Virus record (IMG/VR): IMGVR_UViG_3300042544_002864
Span: 1-64,000 of that record
From: a virus
Reading direction: 5' to 3' (one strand)
DNA: 64,000 nucleotides
In this document: positions 15,891 through 23,674 of the stretch, piece after piece
Position numbering within the stretch: the stretch's first letter is position 1
How the letters are laid out: every line of letters starts with the position of its first letter
The notes under the pieces: model-generated
What the model saw: the letters and a program-made list of their open reading frames with translations, nothing else
Told to the model about the DNA's origin: nothing
Databases searched by the model: none
Translations under genes and position numbers: made by a program

Positions 15891-16591
15891 TATTTCTTTT
15901 TCTTTTTTCTTGCTTTTGCGGCTTTTGCTTTAGTCCATAAATCAGCATCTGCTTTTCTAGCACCACCGGCACCAGTGATAAATGAGTTTACTCTACCCAT
16001 TCCCCATTGATGTTGAGCAACACCCGGTCTGTGACCAGCATTCCAAGCTTGCATTCCCTTAGAGAAAACTTTTCTTAAAATACCCATTGGTATTCCAGAA
16101 GCTTTAGCTTTCTTTTTAAGTGAGACACTCACACCGGACTTTTTAGATTCATCTAAACCTTCCAATTCATCATCACCATCTAATCCAATAGCATAATTCA
16201 GTTCATCAAGAATAGCATCTGTAGGAATTTCATCATCATCTTCATTATAGAATTTTCCCTCAGTTCCATATTGAGAATAACTAACTAATGGAGTTCCTTC
16301 TTCAACTATTTCGTTATATAGTGAGATAATATCGTTTGGATCAACTTCTTCACCAAGTTCCATTATTACACCAGTATAATGAGATGGAATATAAATTTTA
16401 TTTTCAGATTCAAAGCTTTCATTCTTACTTAAAGAAGAAATTATTTGATTAACTTTATCTAAACTAAAGTCTAATTCAATAGCAATTTGTTCAGCTGTTA
16501 GACCTTCTTCTAATAAGTCTTTCACATCTTCCATATCAGCATGTGTGAAGTCTTCAAAAGTGTATGATTCAAATGTTTTTAAGTATTTCAT
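15890..16591 (-). CDS. tagged protein with C-terminal DUF5824-like domain
   Basis: 233 residues. It starts MKYLKTFESYTFED (tag), followed by a helical segment (about 20-55) that looks like a small helix-turn-helix (LTAEQIAIELDFSLDKVNQI), an acidic middle, and a C-terminal domain from about 150. That domain has SGIPMGILRKVFSKGMQAW, then GHRPGVAQHQWGMGRVNSF, the signature of DUF5824, a domain widespread in large phages and of unknown function. The C-terminus is very basic (Lys-rich). The combination of tag, possible DNA-binding segment and basic tail fits an internal head protein. Confidence 0.7.
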   Translation of the reverse strand: MKYLKTFESYTFEDFTHADMEDVKDLLEEGLTAEQIAIELDFSLDKVNQIISSLSKNESFESENKIYIPSHYTGVIMELGEEVDPNDIISLYNEIVEEGTPLVSYSQYGTEGKFYNEDDDEIPTDAILDELNYAIGLDGDDELEGLDESKKSGVSVSLKKKAKASGIPMGILRKVFSKGMQAWNAGHRPGVAQHQWGMGRVNSFITGAGGARKADADLWTKAKAAKARKKKKK

Positions 16592-16592
16592 A

Positions 16593-17027
16593 TTAATGTT
16601 TTAATTTTTCTAATCTTTTTATTACCTCATCGATATTTTGGTTCCAATCTTTTGATAATACTGATTTACCAAACTCATTAAGTTCACCAACACTATCTCT
16701 AATACCTTCTAGCTCTGAAATTATATCATCACACTCATCACAGATATAAGTATCTTTAATATCTTCTCTTTCGTAACTATCAAAAAATTCTGGGTAATTT
16801 TCAACAAAAACAGCGCCCGCACTTTCTTCTTCACCTGGTTTTGTCTTTACAATATATCCATTATCATAAATTTCCCCGGTTACTTCGTATCCAAGTTTTT
16901 TTGCTAAATCTTTTACCGTACCGTATCCTATATCAGCGTTTCTATTTGCAAATACAACTACTTCACCTTTCTTATGAGAAGGAAATCTTGATACTAATTC
17001 TTCATTAAATTTTCTTAGGTGTTTCAT
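16593..17027 (-). CDS. tagged hypothetical protein
   Basis: 144 residues starting MKHLRKFNEELVSRF, a tag variant with F-N-E at 7-9. The middle has GYGTVKDLAKKLGYEV, which resembles a small alpha/beta segment, and YICDECDDI gives one CxxC pair. The C-terminal third is helical. It is the second gene of the four-gene tagged operon, separated from its neighbours by one to two bases. Function unknown; packaging inferred. Confidence 0.55.
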   Translation of the reverse strand: MKHLRKFNEELVSRFPSHKKGEVVVFANRNADIGYGTVKDLAKKLGYEVTGEIYDNGYIVKTKPGEEESAGAVFVENYPEFFDSYEREDIKDTYICDECDDIISELEGIRDSVGELNEFGKSVLSKDWNQNIDEVIKRLEKLKH

Positions 17028-17029
17028 TA

Positions 17030-17587
17030 TTAATCTTTTCCCCCAAACATTTTTTGATAAGCTTTTGTAGCAGCAGATTTTTTAGTTTTAACTCTTTTAC
17101 CTTCACCACCTTTACCACCGGTATAGTCAGCATCCCAATCTTTTTTGTACTCTTTTTTACCCCTGAATGTGTCAATTTCTTTTTTCATTTTACCTGGATT
17201 TTTAGTTAGATATTTTCCAGGAATTTTACGACCTTTATATTTTTGAGCCTTAACTCTTTCAGAAATTCCTAGTATACCTTGAATGTCTTTTTCTATCATA
17301 TCTAACCCTTCGTCCATTGACTCAACATTAGTTTGGAAATCAATAACATCACCGGCAGTTTTAGTGATATATAAATCGTCTATATCAAATTCATATTTAA
17401 CAGACAATTCACCAGTTGAAAAACTAACAGATAACTGATGGTCTTTTTTATTCTCCCATTCATATATCATGTTTTGACCATCTGATACACTATCAACCAA
17501 ATCTTTAAGTTCCTGCATTTTAGCGTCTATTAGGCTATCCGGATTATTTACGAATTCTCTAATAAATTGATTCCATTTTTTTATCAT
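17030..17587 (-). CDS. tagged basic protein
   Basis: 185 residues from the ATG at 17587, preferred over the longer open frame because it gives MIKKWNQFIRE, with I-R-E at 9-11 (the T4-type cleavage form), and lies 4 bases after an exact late-type motif. The C-terminal 60 residues are rich in Lys, Gly and Arg (for example KRVKTKKSAATKAYQKMF), suggesting DNA binding in the capsid. First gene of the four-gene tagged operon. Confidence 0.6.
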   Translation of the reverse strand: MIKKWNQFIREFVNNPDSLIDAKMQELKDLVDSVSDGQNMIYEWENKKDHQLSVSFSTGELSVKYEFDIDDLYITKTAGDVIDFQTNVESMDEGLDMIEKDIQGILGISERVKAQKYKGRKIPGKYLTKNPGKMKKEIDTFRGKKEYKKDWDADYTGGKGGEGKRVKTKKSAATKAYQKMFGGKD

Positions 17588-17591
17588 ATGA

Positions 17592-17603
17592 TTATATATT
17601 AAA
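17592..17603 (-). promoter_or_regulatory. late-type promoter motif TTTAATATATAA, short spacing
   Basis: Exact motif, 4 bases before the ATG at 17587. It heads an operon of four consecutive tagged genes (17587 down to 15492). Confidence 0.65.
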
Positions 17604-17658
17604 TAAACAAAATCTACTTTTTTCACTATATCATGTATCAAAATCTATGTGATTAACA

Positions 17659-18438
17659 ATGGCAAATAAAATTAAATTCAAGGTTAAAGGAGATAAATTC
17701 TCAGACTTCATCAATAAATTAGATGACCTAACCAAAATAGATGACACAATTAAACTTAAAATTGACAACGATAATATTCTAATGTATTCTATGTTAGGTG
17801 GTAACGTGATGTTGGCATTTAAGAATTATCTAATTAATACTAGAGAATATTTAGATTATGGTGATGACTTAGAGTACTCAATGGATGTAATCATTGTTAA
17901 TGCTAAAAAATTCGTTAAAAATCTTAACTTCATAAAAGAATCTGAAAAGATAACAATGGAGATAACATATAAAGAATCTCCCGATGATGATTCTATTATG
18001 AATGCTAGGTCGGTTCAAGTGGTTGGTGGTAAACTAAAAGTTAATTGGTTAGCAGGTGAACACTTTGAAATGAGAGATATTAATAAATCAGTTCTCAAAC
18101 AAAGATTAGACTTTAAGAATAGAAAATGGAACTTTAATATATCTAAATCTGAATTCTCAGATGTTAAAAAGTTATCAAGTATAAATAGTGATAGAATTAT
18201 TAATATAAATATTATTGGTGGTAAAGTTACTTTATCAGAGACAGCAGCCTGGGAGTTGGAAATAGACTCTATCGATGATAGAAACGCTAATCTTATGTTA
18301 AATAAAAAGTTCCTTAATTGTATTAATGATAATGTTGATAATGTTGAATTCAATATATTTGAAACCTTTATGTTAGTTAAGGATGATATATCAAATCTAA
18401 TGTTAAGCTTTGAACAAAATTTCGAAGATGAAGATTAA
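17659..18438 (+). CDS. putative DNA polymerase sliding clamp (gp45-like)
   Basis: 259 residues, close to the 228 of T4 gp45. The N-terminal part reads FKVKGDKFSDFINKLDDL, then IDDTIKLKIDNDNILMYS, and later MDVIIVNAKKFVKNL and EKITMEI. This alternation of a long helix with amphipathic strands, and the repeat of the pattern in the second half (WNFNISKSEFSDVKKLSSI), fits the two-domain clamp fold of the PCNA/gp45 family. It would form a ring on DNA and tether the polymerase. It lies one gene upstream of the polymerase fragment. No single motif proves it. Confidence 0.5.
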   Translation: MANKIKFKVKGDKFSDFINKLDDLTKIDDTIKLKIDNDNILMYSMLGGNVMLAFKNYLINTREYLDYGDDLEYSMDVIIVNAKKFVKNLNFIKESEKITMEITYKESPDDDSIMNARSVQVVGGKLKVNWLAGEHFEMRDINKSVLKQRLDFKNRKWNFNISKSEFSDVKKLSSINSDRIININIIGGKVTLSETAAWELEIDSIDDRNANLMLNKKFLNCINDNVDNVEFNIFETFMLVKDDISNLMLSFEQNFEDED

Positions 18439-18470
18439 TTTGTAAGTGAATAAATTTTCACTTATATTTG
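18439..18470 (+). promoter_or_regulatory. host-type promoter TTTG-N20-TATATTTG
   Basis: TTTG at 18439-18442 and TATATTTG at 18463-18470 give the full Bacteroidota -33/-7 consensus with 20-base spacing, 19 bases before the ATG at 18490. It overlaps the stop region of the clamp gene. It is the best host-type promoter in the window. Confidence 0.7.
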
Positions 18471-18489
18471 TAACTTAAAATCATATAAA

Positions 18490-18831
18490 ATGACAAGAAA
18501 TGAAAGAATTCTATTAAATAGAATGAGAAGAACATCCGCTTTACTGACTTTAATTATTTTTTTCATGGCTAGTTGGGTTAAAAATCTTTACGATGATATT
18601 GATTGGGTTAGATCCGAGAATAACACATATTTTTATGATAAGATAAATAAAGAGAATCATATAAAATTTCTAAATCAGAAAGTTGACTCTCTTAAAAAAG
18701 TAAATGAGTTGAAAGTGGTTGAGGTTCCAAAATTAAAACCAAAGAAAAAAGTAGTAATCAATACTGACTCAGTTCCTATTATACCTATTGACACGATAAA
18801 ATCTGAAAGTGTTAACGATACTATAAAATAA
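18490..18831 (+). CDS. single-pass membrane protein, unknown
   Basis: 113 residues. Basic residues precede one hydrophobic helix (SALLTLIIFFMASWV, about 16-30), so the N-terminus is probably inside and the rest outside in the periplasm. A short coiled coil follows (FLNQKVDSLKKVNEL) and then a Pro/Lys/Asp-rich tail. It could be a spanin-like or exclusion protein, but nothing settles this. It is monocistronic: a host-type promoter in front and a terminator behind. Confidence 0.5.
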   Translation: MTRNERILLNRMRRTSALLTLIIFFMASWVKNLYDDIDWVRSENNTYFYDKINKENHIKFLNQKVDSLKKVNELKVVEVPKLKPKKKVVINTDSVPIIPIDTIKSESVNDTIK

Positions 18832-18834
18832 TCT

Positions 18835-18866
18835 AAAAACCTTTGTTATTTACAAGGGTTTTTTTA
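18835..18866 (+). terminator. rho-independent terminator
   Basis: Stem AAAACCTTTGT / ACAAGGGTTTT (one G-T pair), loop TATTT, then T-run. Confidence 0.75.
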
Positions 18867-18912
18867 TGCTTTACAATTCTAAACCAAATTAAATTCTGGT
18901 CATATAAGTGAT

Positions 18913-20340
18913 ATGACTAAAGATGAAAAAATCAAACAAATAGAAATTCTTAAAAAGAAAGCAGCTGAAATTAAAAAAGAAGCTGATTACTATAACGCAC
19001 TACAACTTGCTTTGAAATTAGTATTGAATGGTTCATATGGAGCCTTCGCTACATCTTACTTTATTCTTTATAATAATCACGTAGCTGGTACTATAACTGC
19101 TCAAGGTAGAGACTTGACTAAGACAATGGATAAAGTGAATGAGGATTATTGGTACAATCAGTGGCAAGATGACTTTGAATTACACTTTAAACTTGGAGTG
19201 AAAGATGTTACAAAGATAACAAAATCAGAACCTGTTAGTATTTATGCTGACACCGATTCTCTTTTTGTTTCTTTCAAACCAGCAATTGACCATTGTACTT
19301 GGAAAGATTTAATATTCAATAATGATTATTTAAGTTCTATTAACGATAAATTCATCATATTAACAAATGATGAAACTAAAACAAACAATCCTAATTGTTT
19401 AGGAGTTGCTACTAATCTATCTGAATTAGGAGAGTTGATTAAAAATGATTATGAGTTAATATTAATTGATGGTAATTATATTAAAGACAGAGGCCTGAAT
19501 AAGATGATAGACTCTGGTGTTTTCACATCAGAAATTAGATGGAATTGGAATAGTGAACAAGACTTTATTCAAGGACTTGACCATTTTAGATATGGTGGAT
19601 ATTTCAAAAAGTGTTTAGAAGATTATGCTGCTTCTTTCGGTGTTGAAAATAAAGAAGATTTTGAGTTAGAAAGAATTTCGGAATCAATGATTAACATTGC
19701 TAAGAAAAAGTATATTTGTCACATCACTTATGAAGATGGTATTCCATTTGAAAGGTTAAATTATATTTACCCAAAAGGAGTTGAACTTGTTAGATCATCC
19801 ACACCAGCATTTGCTCGTGATAAGATTGTGCATATCGTTAAATATCTTTTCTCACATCCGGATACTTTCAATATAAAAGACTTATTGAAATTAGTTAAAG
19901 GTCTAAGAAAAGAATTTGAACTAGCTGACATTGATGATATATGTATGCAATCATCCGTTTCTAAATATGAGATTAAGGTTTTAGATGATTCGAAACTACC
20001 TCTTCAGTTTGTTAGTGGTGCTCACTTCGCAGTTAAGTCAGCAGCTCATCATAATTATCTATTATTAAAGAGTAAAGATTATCAACAAAAGTATGAATTT
20101 ATAAAATCTGGTAATAAAATTAAATACTATTGTTGTAAGGATAAATCTATAACGGATATGTTCGCTTACACAAGAGGATCTTACCCTATTGAATTTGCAC
20201 CAGAGATAGATTATGATGAACAATTTGCTAAGTCTATCCTTTCTCCAATAAATTCAATTATTGAACCATTAGGAATGCCAGAGATTACTAAAAGGTTATC
20301 AGTTGTTATGGATATTTTTGGTGGTAAAGGAGGCTTCTAA
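18913..20340 (+). CDS. DNA polymerase family B, C-terminal (palm-thumb) part of a split enzyme
   Basis: 475 residues. After a short charged leader, motif B appears at once (KLVLNGSYGAF, residues 35-45), then motif C (YADTDSLF, 111-118). The thumb follows, and the protein ends VMDIFGGKGGF, which looks like a clamp-binding tail. The exonuclease domain and palm motif A (DxxSLYPS) are absent, and there is no trace of them in the 570 bases upstream, which hold a membrane-protein gene and a terminator. T4 gp43 has about 900 residues, so this is roughly the C-terminal half. The N-terminal half must be encoded elsewhere, as in phages with gp43A/gp43B. It meets the next gene tail to tail with a shared CTAA. 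Confidence 0.85.
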   Translation: MTKDEKIKQIEILKKKAAEIKKEADYYNALQLALKLVLNGSYGAFATSYFILYNNHVAGTITAQGRDLTKTMDKVNEDYWYNQWQDDFELHFKLGVKDVTKITKSEPVSIYADTDSLFVSFKPAIDHCTWKDLIFNNDYLSSINDKFIILTNDETKTNNPNCLGVATNLSELGELIKNDYELILIDGNYIKDRGLNKMIDSGVFTSEIRWNWNSEQDFIQGLDHFRYGGYFKKCLEDYAASFGVENKEDFELERISESMINIAKKKYICHITYEDGIPFERLNYIYPKGVELVRSSTPAFARDKIVHIVKYLFSHPDTFNIKDLLKLVKGLRKEFELADIDDICMQSSVSKYEIKVLDDSKLPLQFVSGAHFAVKSAAHHNYLLLKSKDYQQKYEFIKSGNKIKYYCCKDKSITDMFAYTRGSYPIEFAPEIDYDEQFAKSILSPINSIIEPLGMPEITKRLSVVMDIFGGKGGF

Positions 20341-21014
20341 AGTAGACCAATACTACCATATACACTTATCCAAGAATTAGGATTAGATGGGTCTATTAAA
20401 TGTGTATTGTTTACCTGTGTTTTACTAACAGGAAGATATTTTTTAATGTAAATTTTACCAGGAATGACATCATTTACAAGATAAAGTGGAACCATAATTC
20501 CATTCGATCTAAGTTCTTTTGTGAATTTCAAAGCCGCTTCAAAAATTGGATCTGTAGCTAAATCTGCCATTTTTAATCCCTCTGTTCTAAACATAACAGC
20601 TTTTGGTCGAGCGTATCTTATTTCAACATATAATCTATCTGAAGTGTCTATTAAATTATATCCAGCTAGAGAAGGTAGCTGAATAGGTGCGTTATTACCT
20701 TGAAATTTGTAAATAGTATTTGTAGAGGTTTCTTGAAATAATAAATCACAATTAAGTGCGTTACATATATCAAGTAACTTTGTTCTTTGCCAAGTACCAG
20801 AAGCTAACATTGGATTTCCTAAAAATTTAGAGTCAAAGGTATACTTATCTTCAATAATACCATTTATAAGATTATTAACTATTGATATATTATCTATATC
20901 AATCATAGCACAATTCGCTGGTAAATTAGGACTTCTATGATTATTAGAGAAAACATTACCACCAACATGTATTCTATTTTGTGCTTCAAATATTGAAAAT
21001 TTAGTTATTAACAT
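20337..21014 (-). CDS. tagged hypothetical protein
   Basis: 225 residues starting MLITKFSIFEAQ, a tag variant with I-F-E at 8-10, followed by Ala as in T4 internal proteins. The body is mixed alpha/beta with no recognised motif; there is a basic-aromatic stretch RLYVEIRYARPKAVMF in the middle. A late-type motif (one-base variant) lies 3 bases from the ATG. The stop overlaps that of the polymerase gene on the other strand. Function unknown. Confidence 0.5.
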   Translation of the reverse strand: MLITKFSIFEAQNRIHVGGNVFSNNHRSPNLPANCAMIDIDNISIVNNLINGIIEDKYTFDSKFLGNPMLASGTWQRTKLLDICNALNCDLLFQETSTNTIYKFQGNNAPIQLPSLAGYNLIDTSDRLYVEIRYARPKAVMFRTEGLKMADLATDPIFEAALKFTKELRSNGIMVPLYLVNDVIPGKIYIKKYLPVSKTQVNNTHLIDPSNPNSWISVYGSIGLL

Positions 21015-21017
21015 AGT

Positions 21018-21029
21018 GTATATATTAAA
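21018..21029 (-). promoter_or_regulatory. late-type promoter motif TTTAATATATAC, short spacing
   Basis: One-base variant, 3 bases before the ATG at 21014. Confidence 0.5.
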
Positions 21030-21045
21030 ATTAGATATATAAATT

Positions 21046-21276
21046 ATGAAAACAGATGAAATATATCCATATTATTTAGATTATCTAAATGATAGAATGT
21101 TAGAAGGTAAAATATCAAAAGGATCATTCTCTTTATTGAAGATTAGTAGAGATTCATTTGAGGACTTTAAGTTCAGGTTTGAGAATGATGAACTTTTCAG
21201 TAGAAAAGTAATAGAATTACATAAGTCTGAAGTTAGAGACAAAAAAATTGATGATATATTCGATGATTTTGATTGA
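21046..21276 (+). CDS. small hypothetical protein
   Basis: 76 residues, charged and helical (DYLNDRMLEGKISKGSFSLL, then FEDFKFRFEN). Ends in an acidic run. It overlaps the next gene. No family recognised. Confidence 0.4.
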   Translation: MKTDEIYPYYLDYLNDRMLEGKISKGSFSLLKISRDSFEDFKFRFENDELFSRKVIELHKSEVRDKKIDDIFDDFD

Positions 21277-21661
21277 TGAGATAATAGTAGATAATGTAAA
21301 TATTAAATTTTACAAAGGAATGGATATTGACTTACTTCTAAATCATAATAGAGATGGATCCAATGGGTTCATCTTTTGTTTTATAGATAGTTGGACAGCT
21401 GAAGTTAAAAGTTATAATAGACAAAGAAAGTTAGTATCAATAGTCGATGATATCAATTATAAAGAATTTGAATGGGAAATGATTAACAATAATTATATTA
21501 ATGTTTATCAAACAGAAGGTCTTGGAATAGATATTGTTTATGAGACTATAAGAGGTAAATTGGAAAAAAATCAACTTCCTGACCAACCATGGACACCAAT
21601 ATCAGGAATATCAAGGGGTGCATGGAAAATATCAAATAACCAAACTAAATATATAACCTAA
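21263..21661 (+). CDS. hypothetical protein
   Basis: 132 residues from the ATG at 21263; another ATG at 21251 is in frame. The gene overlaps the upstream one by 14 bases, pointing to translational coupling. The sequence is beta-rich in the first half (IIVDNVNIKFYKGMDIDLLL) and contains FEWEMINNNYINVYQTEG. No motif allows a function to be named. It ends immediately before the tagged gene at 21673. Confidence 0.4.
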   Translation: MILIDEIIVDNVNIKFYKGMDIDLLLNHNRDGSNGFIFCFIDSWTAEVKSYNRQRKLVSIVDDINYKEFEWEMINNNYINVYQTEGLGIDIVYETIRGKLEKNQLPDQPWTPISGISRGAWKISNNQTKYIT

Positions 21662-21672
21662 TGACTAAAATT

Positions 21673-22176
21673 ATGAAACATTTAATGAGATATGAGGGTT
21701 ATACATCTATGGAAAGAGTAGATGACATTTTAGATAAAATATCTAAATATGGCATTAAATCGCTTACTCAATTAGAGAAGGATTTTCTAGATTCTCATAA
21801 AATAGGAAATGAGGAAGAAATACATGATAAATTAGCAAAAGAAGAATCCGAAACGGTATTTGAAGACGATAATGGTTATTTCAAATTTGAACATACTGAA
21901 ACCGAAGATTACGGAGATGAAGTGCATTATATAGGAACACTTTATGTACCAGATTTAGAATGGCCAAATGGTAAAAGATTAGAAGGTCGTTTAGAGGGTA
22001 AAATAGTAGTTTATAGTAATGGTTCTATTTCTCCTGATTTTTATTCAGTTGTAAAAGATCCACAAACTCATGATAATTATGATGTGTTTGAGTTCTGTAA
22101 TGGATTGGAGTATGAGTTAGATTCTTTTATAGACTATGTAGTATCTGAATTAGATGATAAAAATAAAGATTTATAA
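21673..22176 (+). CDS. tagged protein with DUF6576-like motif
   Basis: 168 residues from the ATG at 21673. The frame is open from 21661, but the internal start gives MKHLMRYEGYTS, a tag variant with Y-E at 7-8. Right after it is VDDILDKISKYGIKSLTQ, then EKDFL, the DUF6576-like Bacteroidota motif also found at the C-terminus of the gene at 2781-3398. The rest is an acidic beta-rich domain (YFKFEHTE, HYIGTLYVPDLEW). The motif here is placed between tag and body, so it may be a linker or docking helix. Confidence 0.55.
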   Translation: MKHLMRYEGYTSMERVDDILDKISKYGIKSLTQLEKDFLDSHKIGNEEEIHDKLAKEESETVFEDDNGYFKFEHTETEDYGDEVHYIGTLYVPDLEWPNGKRLEGRLEGKIVVYSNGSISPDFYSVVKDPQTHDNYDVFEFCNGLEYELDSFIDYVVSELDDKNKDL

Positions 22177-22188
22177 TTTAATATATAA
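22177..22188 (+). promoter_or_regulatory. late-type promoter motif TTTAATATATAA
   Basis: Exact motif beginning directly after the stop of the preceding gene and ending 26 bases before the ATG at 22215. Confidence 0.6.
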
Positions 22189-22214
22189 CATTATATAAAA
22201 AATAATTAGAAACA

Positions 22215-22763
22215 ATGATTAAAAGATATAATCAATTTGTTAAAGGTGTTAACGAAGAATTTGAAATGGGAGAAGAAAGACCTTCACCAATTACAAAACC
22301 AGCACCTACAACTACACCAGACACACCAACTAGACCAAGACCAACTAGACCAGGAATTACACCAACTGAAGTTCCTTCAGAAGAAGATGCTCCTTTAGCA
22401 TATGGATATGGTGAGAATGAATTACCTGAAGAAGAAGGTGGTGAGTATATGGGTCAAAAAATGATGGCTGATTTAGCATCAGAACTTGGTACTGAAATAG
22501 GAACTGATGGTTCTATTAACTATAACGGTAAAAAAGTTAACTTTTATTCAGAAACTGAAATGTTCCATGTTGATAAAAAGAAATTCAAAACACCTGAAGA
22601 GGTTGTTAGTTATTTAGATTCTGTTTCTCCTGAAGAAACAGAAGAACCATCTTTTGAAGAAACTGAAGGTGATTTAGCTAAAAGAGACTTAGAAGACGAA
22701 ATGGGAGCATTTGAATCTAAAAGTTACAAAAGAACTTTTGAAAGTTATAAAAGAAAGAAATAA
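22215..22763 (+). CDS. Pro-rich protein with tag-like ends
   Basis: 182 residues. It begins MIKRYNQFVKGVNEE, a looser form of the tag with no (I/L)-x-E at the usual place. Residues 25-55 are a Pro/Thr-rich extended linker (TTTPDTPTRPRPTRPG). An acidic middle includes a small folded unit (NYNGKKVNFYSETEMFHVDKK). The C-terminus, SYKRTFESYKRKK, repeats the F-E-S-Y of the tag. It may be a scaffold or internal head protein. A terminator follows. Confidence 0.5.
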   Translation: MIKRYNQFVKGVNEEFEMGEERPSPITKPAPTTTPDTPTRPRPTRPGITPTEVPSEEDAPLAYGYGENELPEEEGGEYMGQKMMADLASELGTEIGTDGSINYNGKKVNFYSETEMFHVDKKKFKTPEEVVSYLDSVSPEETEEPSFEETEGDLAKRDLEDEMGAFESKSYKRTFESYKRKK

Positions 22764-22777
22764 TTCTAATAGAAATA

Positions 22778-22808
22778 AAAAAACCCACTCAATTTGAGTG
22801 GGTTTTTT
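22778..22808. terminator. bidirectional rho-independent terminator
   Basis: Long stem AAAAACCCACTCAA / TTGAGTGGGTTTTT between two convergent genes, with T-runs on both strands. Confidence 0.85.
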
Positions 22809-22811
22809 GTT

Positions 22812-23141
22812 TTACATCTCTGTAGGTTCTGATGGTTTTTCTGATTTCTTTTCTTGTTGTATCTTATTAATGATATAACCTGAAACAGCGAACTCAGCCG
22901 CTGCCCATAGAAGAAATTCTCCCATTGATAATGTAGCATGTTTTTCTAAAAGAAAGAAAATCATACCCCATTGAGCAATAATAAATGCTACTCCAGATTC
23001 AACTCTTTTCTTTGAAAAGTAAGATGATTTACCGCTATACATAGCTAATAACTCACTGAAGAACCATTTAATTTTGTCTGAAATTTTTTGAAACCAGTTC
23101 TTTTTAGTTTCAATAACTGTTGTTTTCTTTTCGTTTGCCAT
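22812..23141 (-). CDS. two-segment membrane protein, holin candidate
   Basis: 109 residues. A basic N-terminus (ETKKNWFQKISDKIKWFF) may lie along the membrane. Two hydrophobic segments follow, about 50-66 (VAFIIAQWGMIFFLLE) and 74-93 (EFLLWAAAEFAVSGYIINKI), joined by a short loop, and the tail is charged. Size, two-helix topology and charged tail fit a class II holin, which the endolysin at 3643-4461 would need. It is not next to the endolysin, so this is only a candidate. Confidence 0.45.
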   Translation of the reverse strand: MANEKKTTVIETKKNWFQKISDKIKWFFSELLAMYSGKSSYFSKKRVESGVAFIIAQWGMIFFLLEKHATLSMGEFLLWAAAEFAVSGYIINKIQQEKKSEKPSEPTEM

Positions 23142-23209
23142 AGTAGTGATTAATTTTTATAAAGTATATATATTTTTAGGAAAGTATATTTTTTCAATAT
23201 ATAATTAGT

Positions 23210-23674
23210 ATGAGATTAATTAGAATTTTGAGATTTATTTATAAAGCAGAGCATCCACACTTTCTATCTGTTGATAAATCAACCTATTTCAGATGGAAGT
23301 GGGTTATCAAAATGGTTCTTAGTATGAATAAAAACTACAAACCTTGTGAGATATTAAGAAAGAAATATAAAGTATTAGAAGATTTTGTTGTTATAGGATT
23401 AAAATATAATGGCAAAAATGTAAAAAGAAGAACATGTGGTTTTGCTAAAGAATTCCTAGAAGAAAATAAAGAAACATCTTGTGTTTATTGTGATGTTGTA
23501 TTAAATGAAAGTAACGCAACCGCAGATCATATCATTCCTATATCAGATGGTGGAAATAATTGTCAAGTTAATTTAGTTGTTTGTTGTAAAAATTGTAATA
23601 ATCAAAGAGGTAATTTAGATTTTAGAGAGTTTATGAGATTGAAAAAAAGAAATTATAAAAAGTTATTTATTTAG
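23210..23674 (+). CDS. HNH endonuclease
   Basis: 154 residues. The C-terminal half carries a classic HNH motif: CVYCDVV, ADHIIPISDGG and NLVVCCKNCNNQRGN, with two CxxC pairs for a structural zinc and the DH-...-N catalytic residues. The N-terminal part is basic. It is probably a free-standing homing endonuclease of phage type. It lies between a membrane protein and primase, 3 kb from the split polymerase gene, and overlaps the primase stop by four bases (TTAG). Confidence 0.85.
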   Translation: MRLIRILRFIYKAEHPHFLSVDKSTYFRWKWVIKMVLSMNKNYKPCEILRKKYKVLEDFVVIGLKYNGKNVKRRTCGFAKEFLEENKETSCVYCDVVLNESNATADHIIPISDGGNNCQVNLVVCCKNCNNQRGNLDFREFMRLKKRNYKKLFI

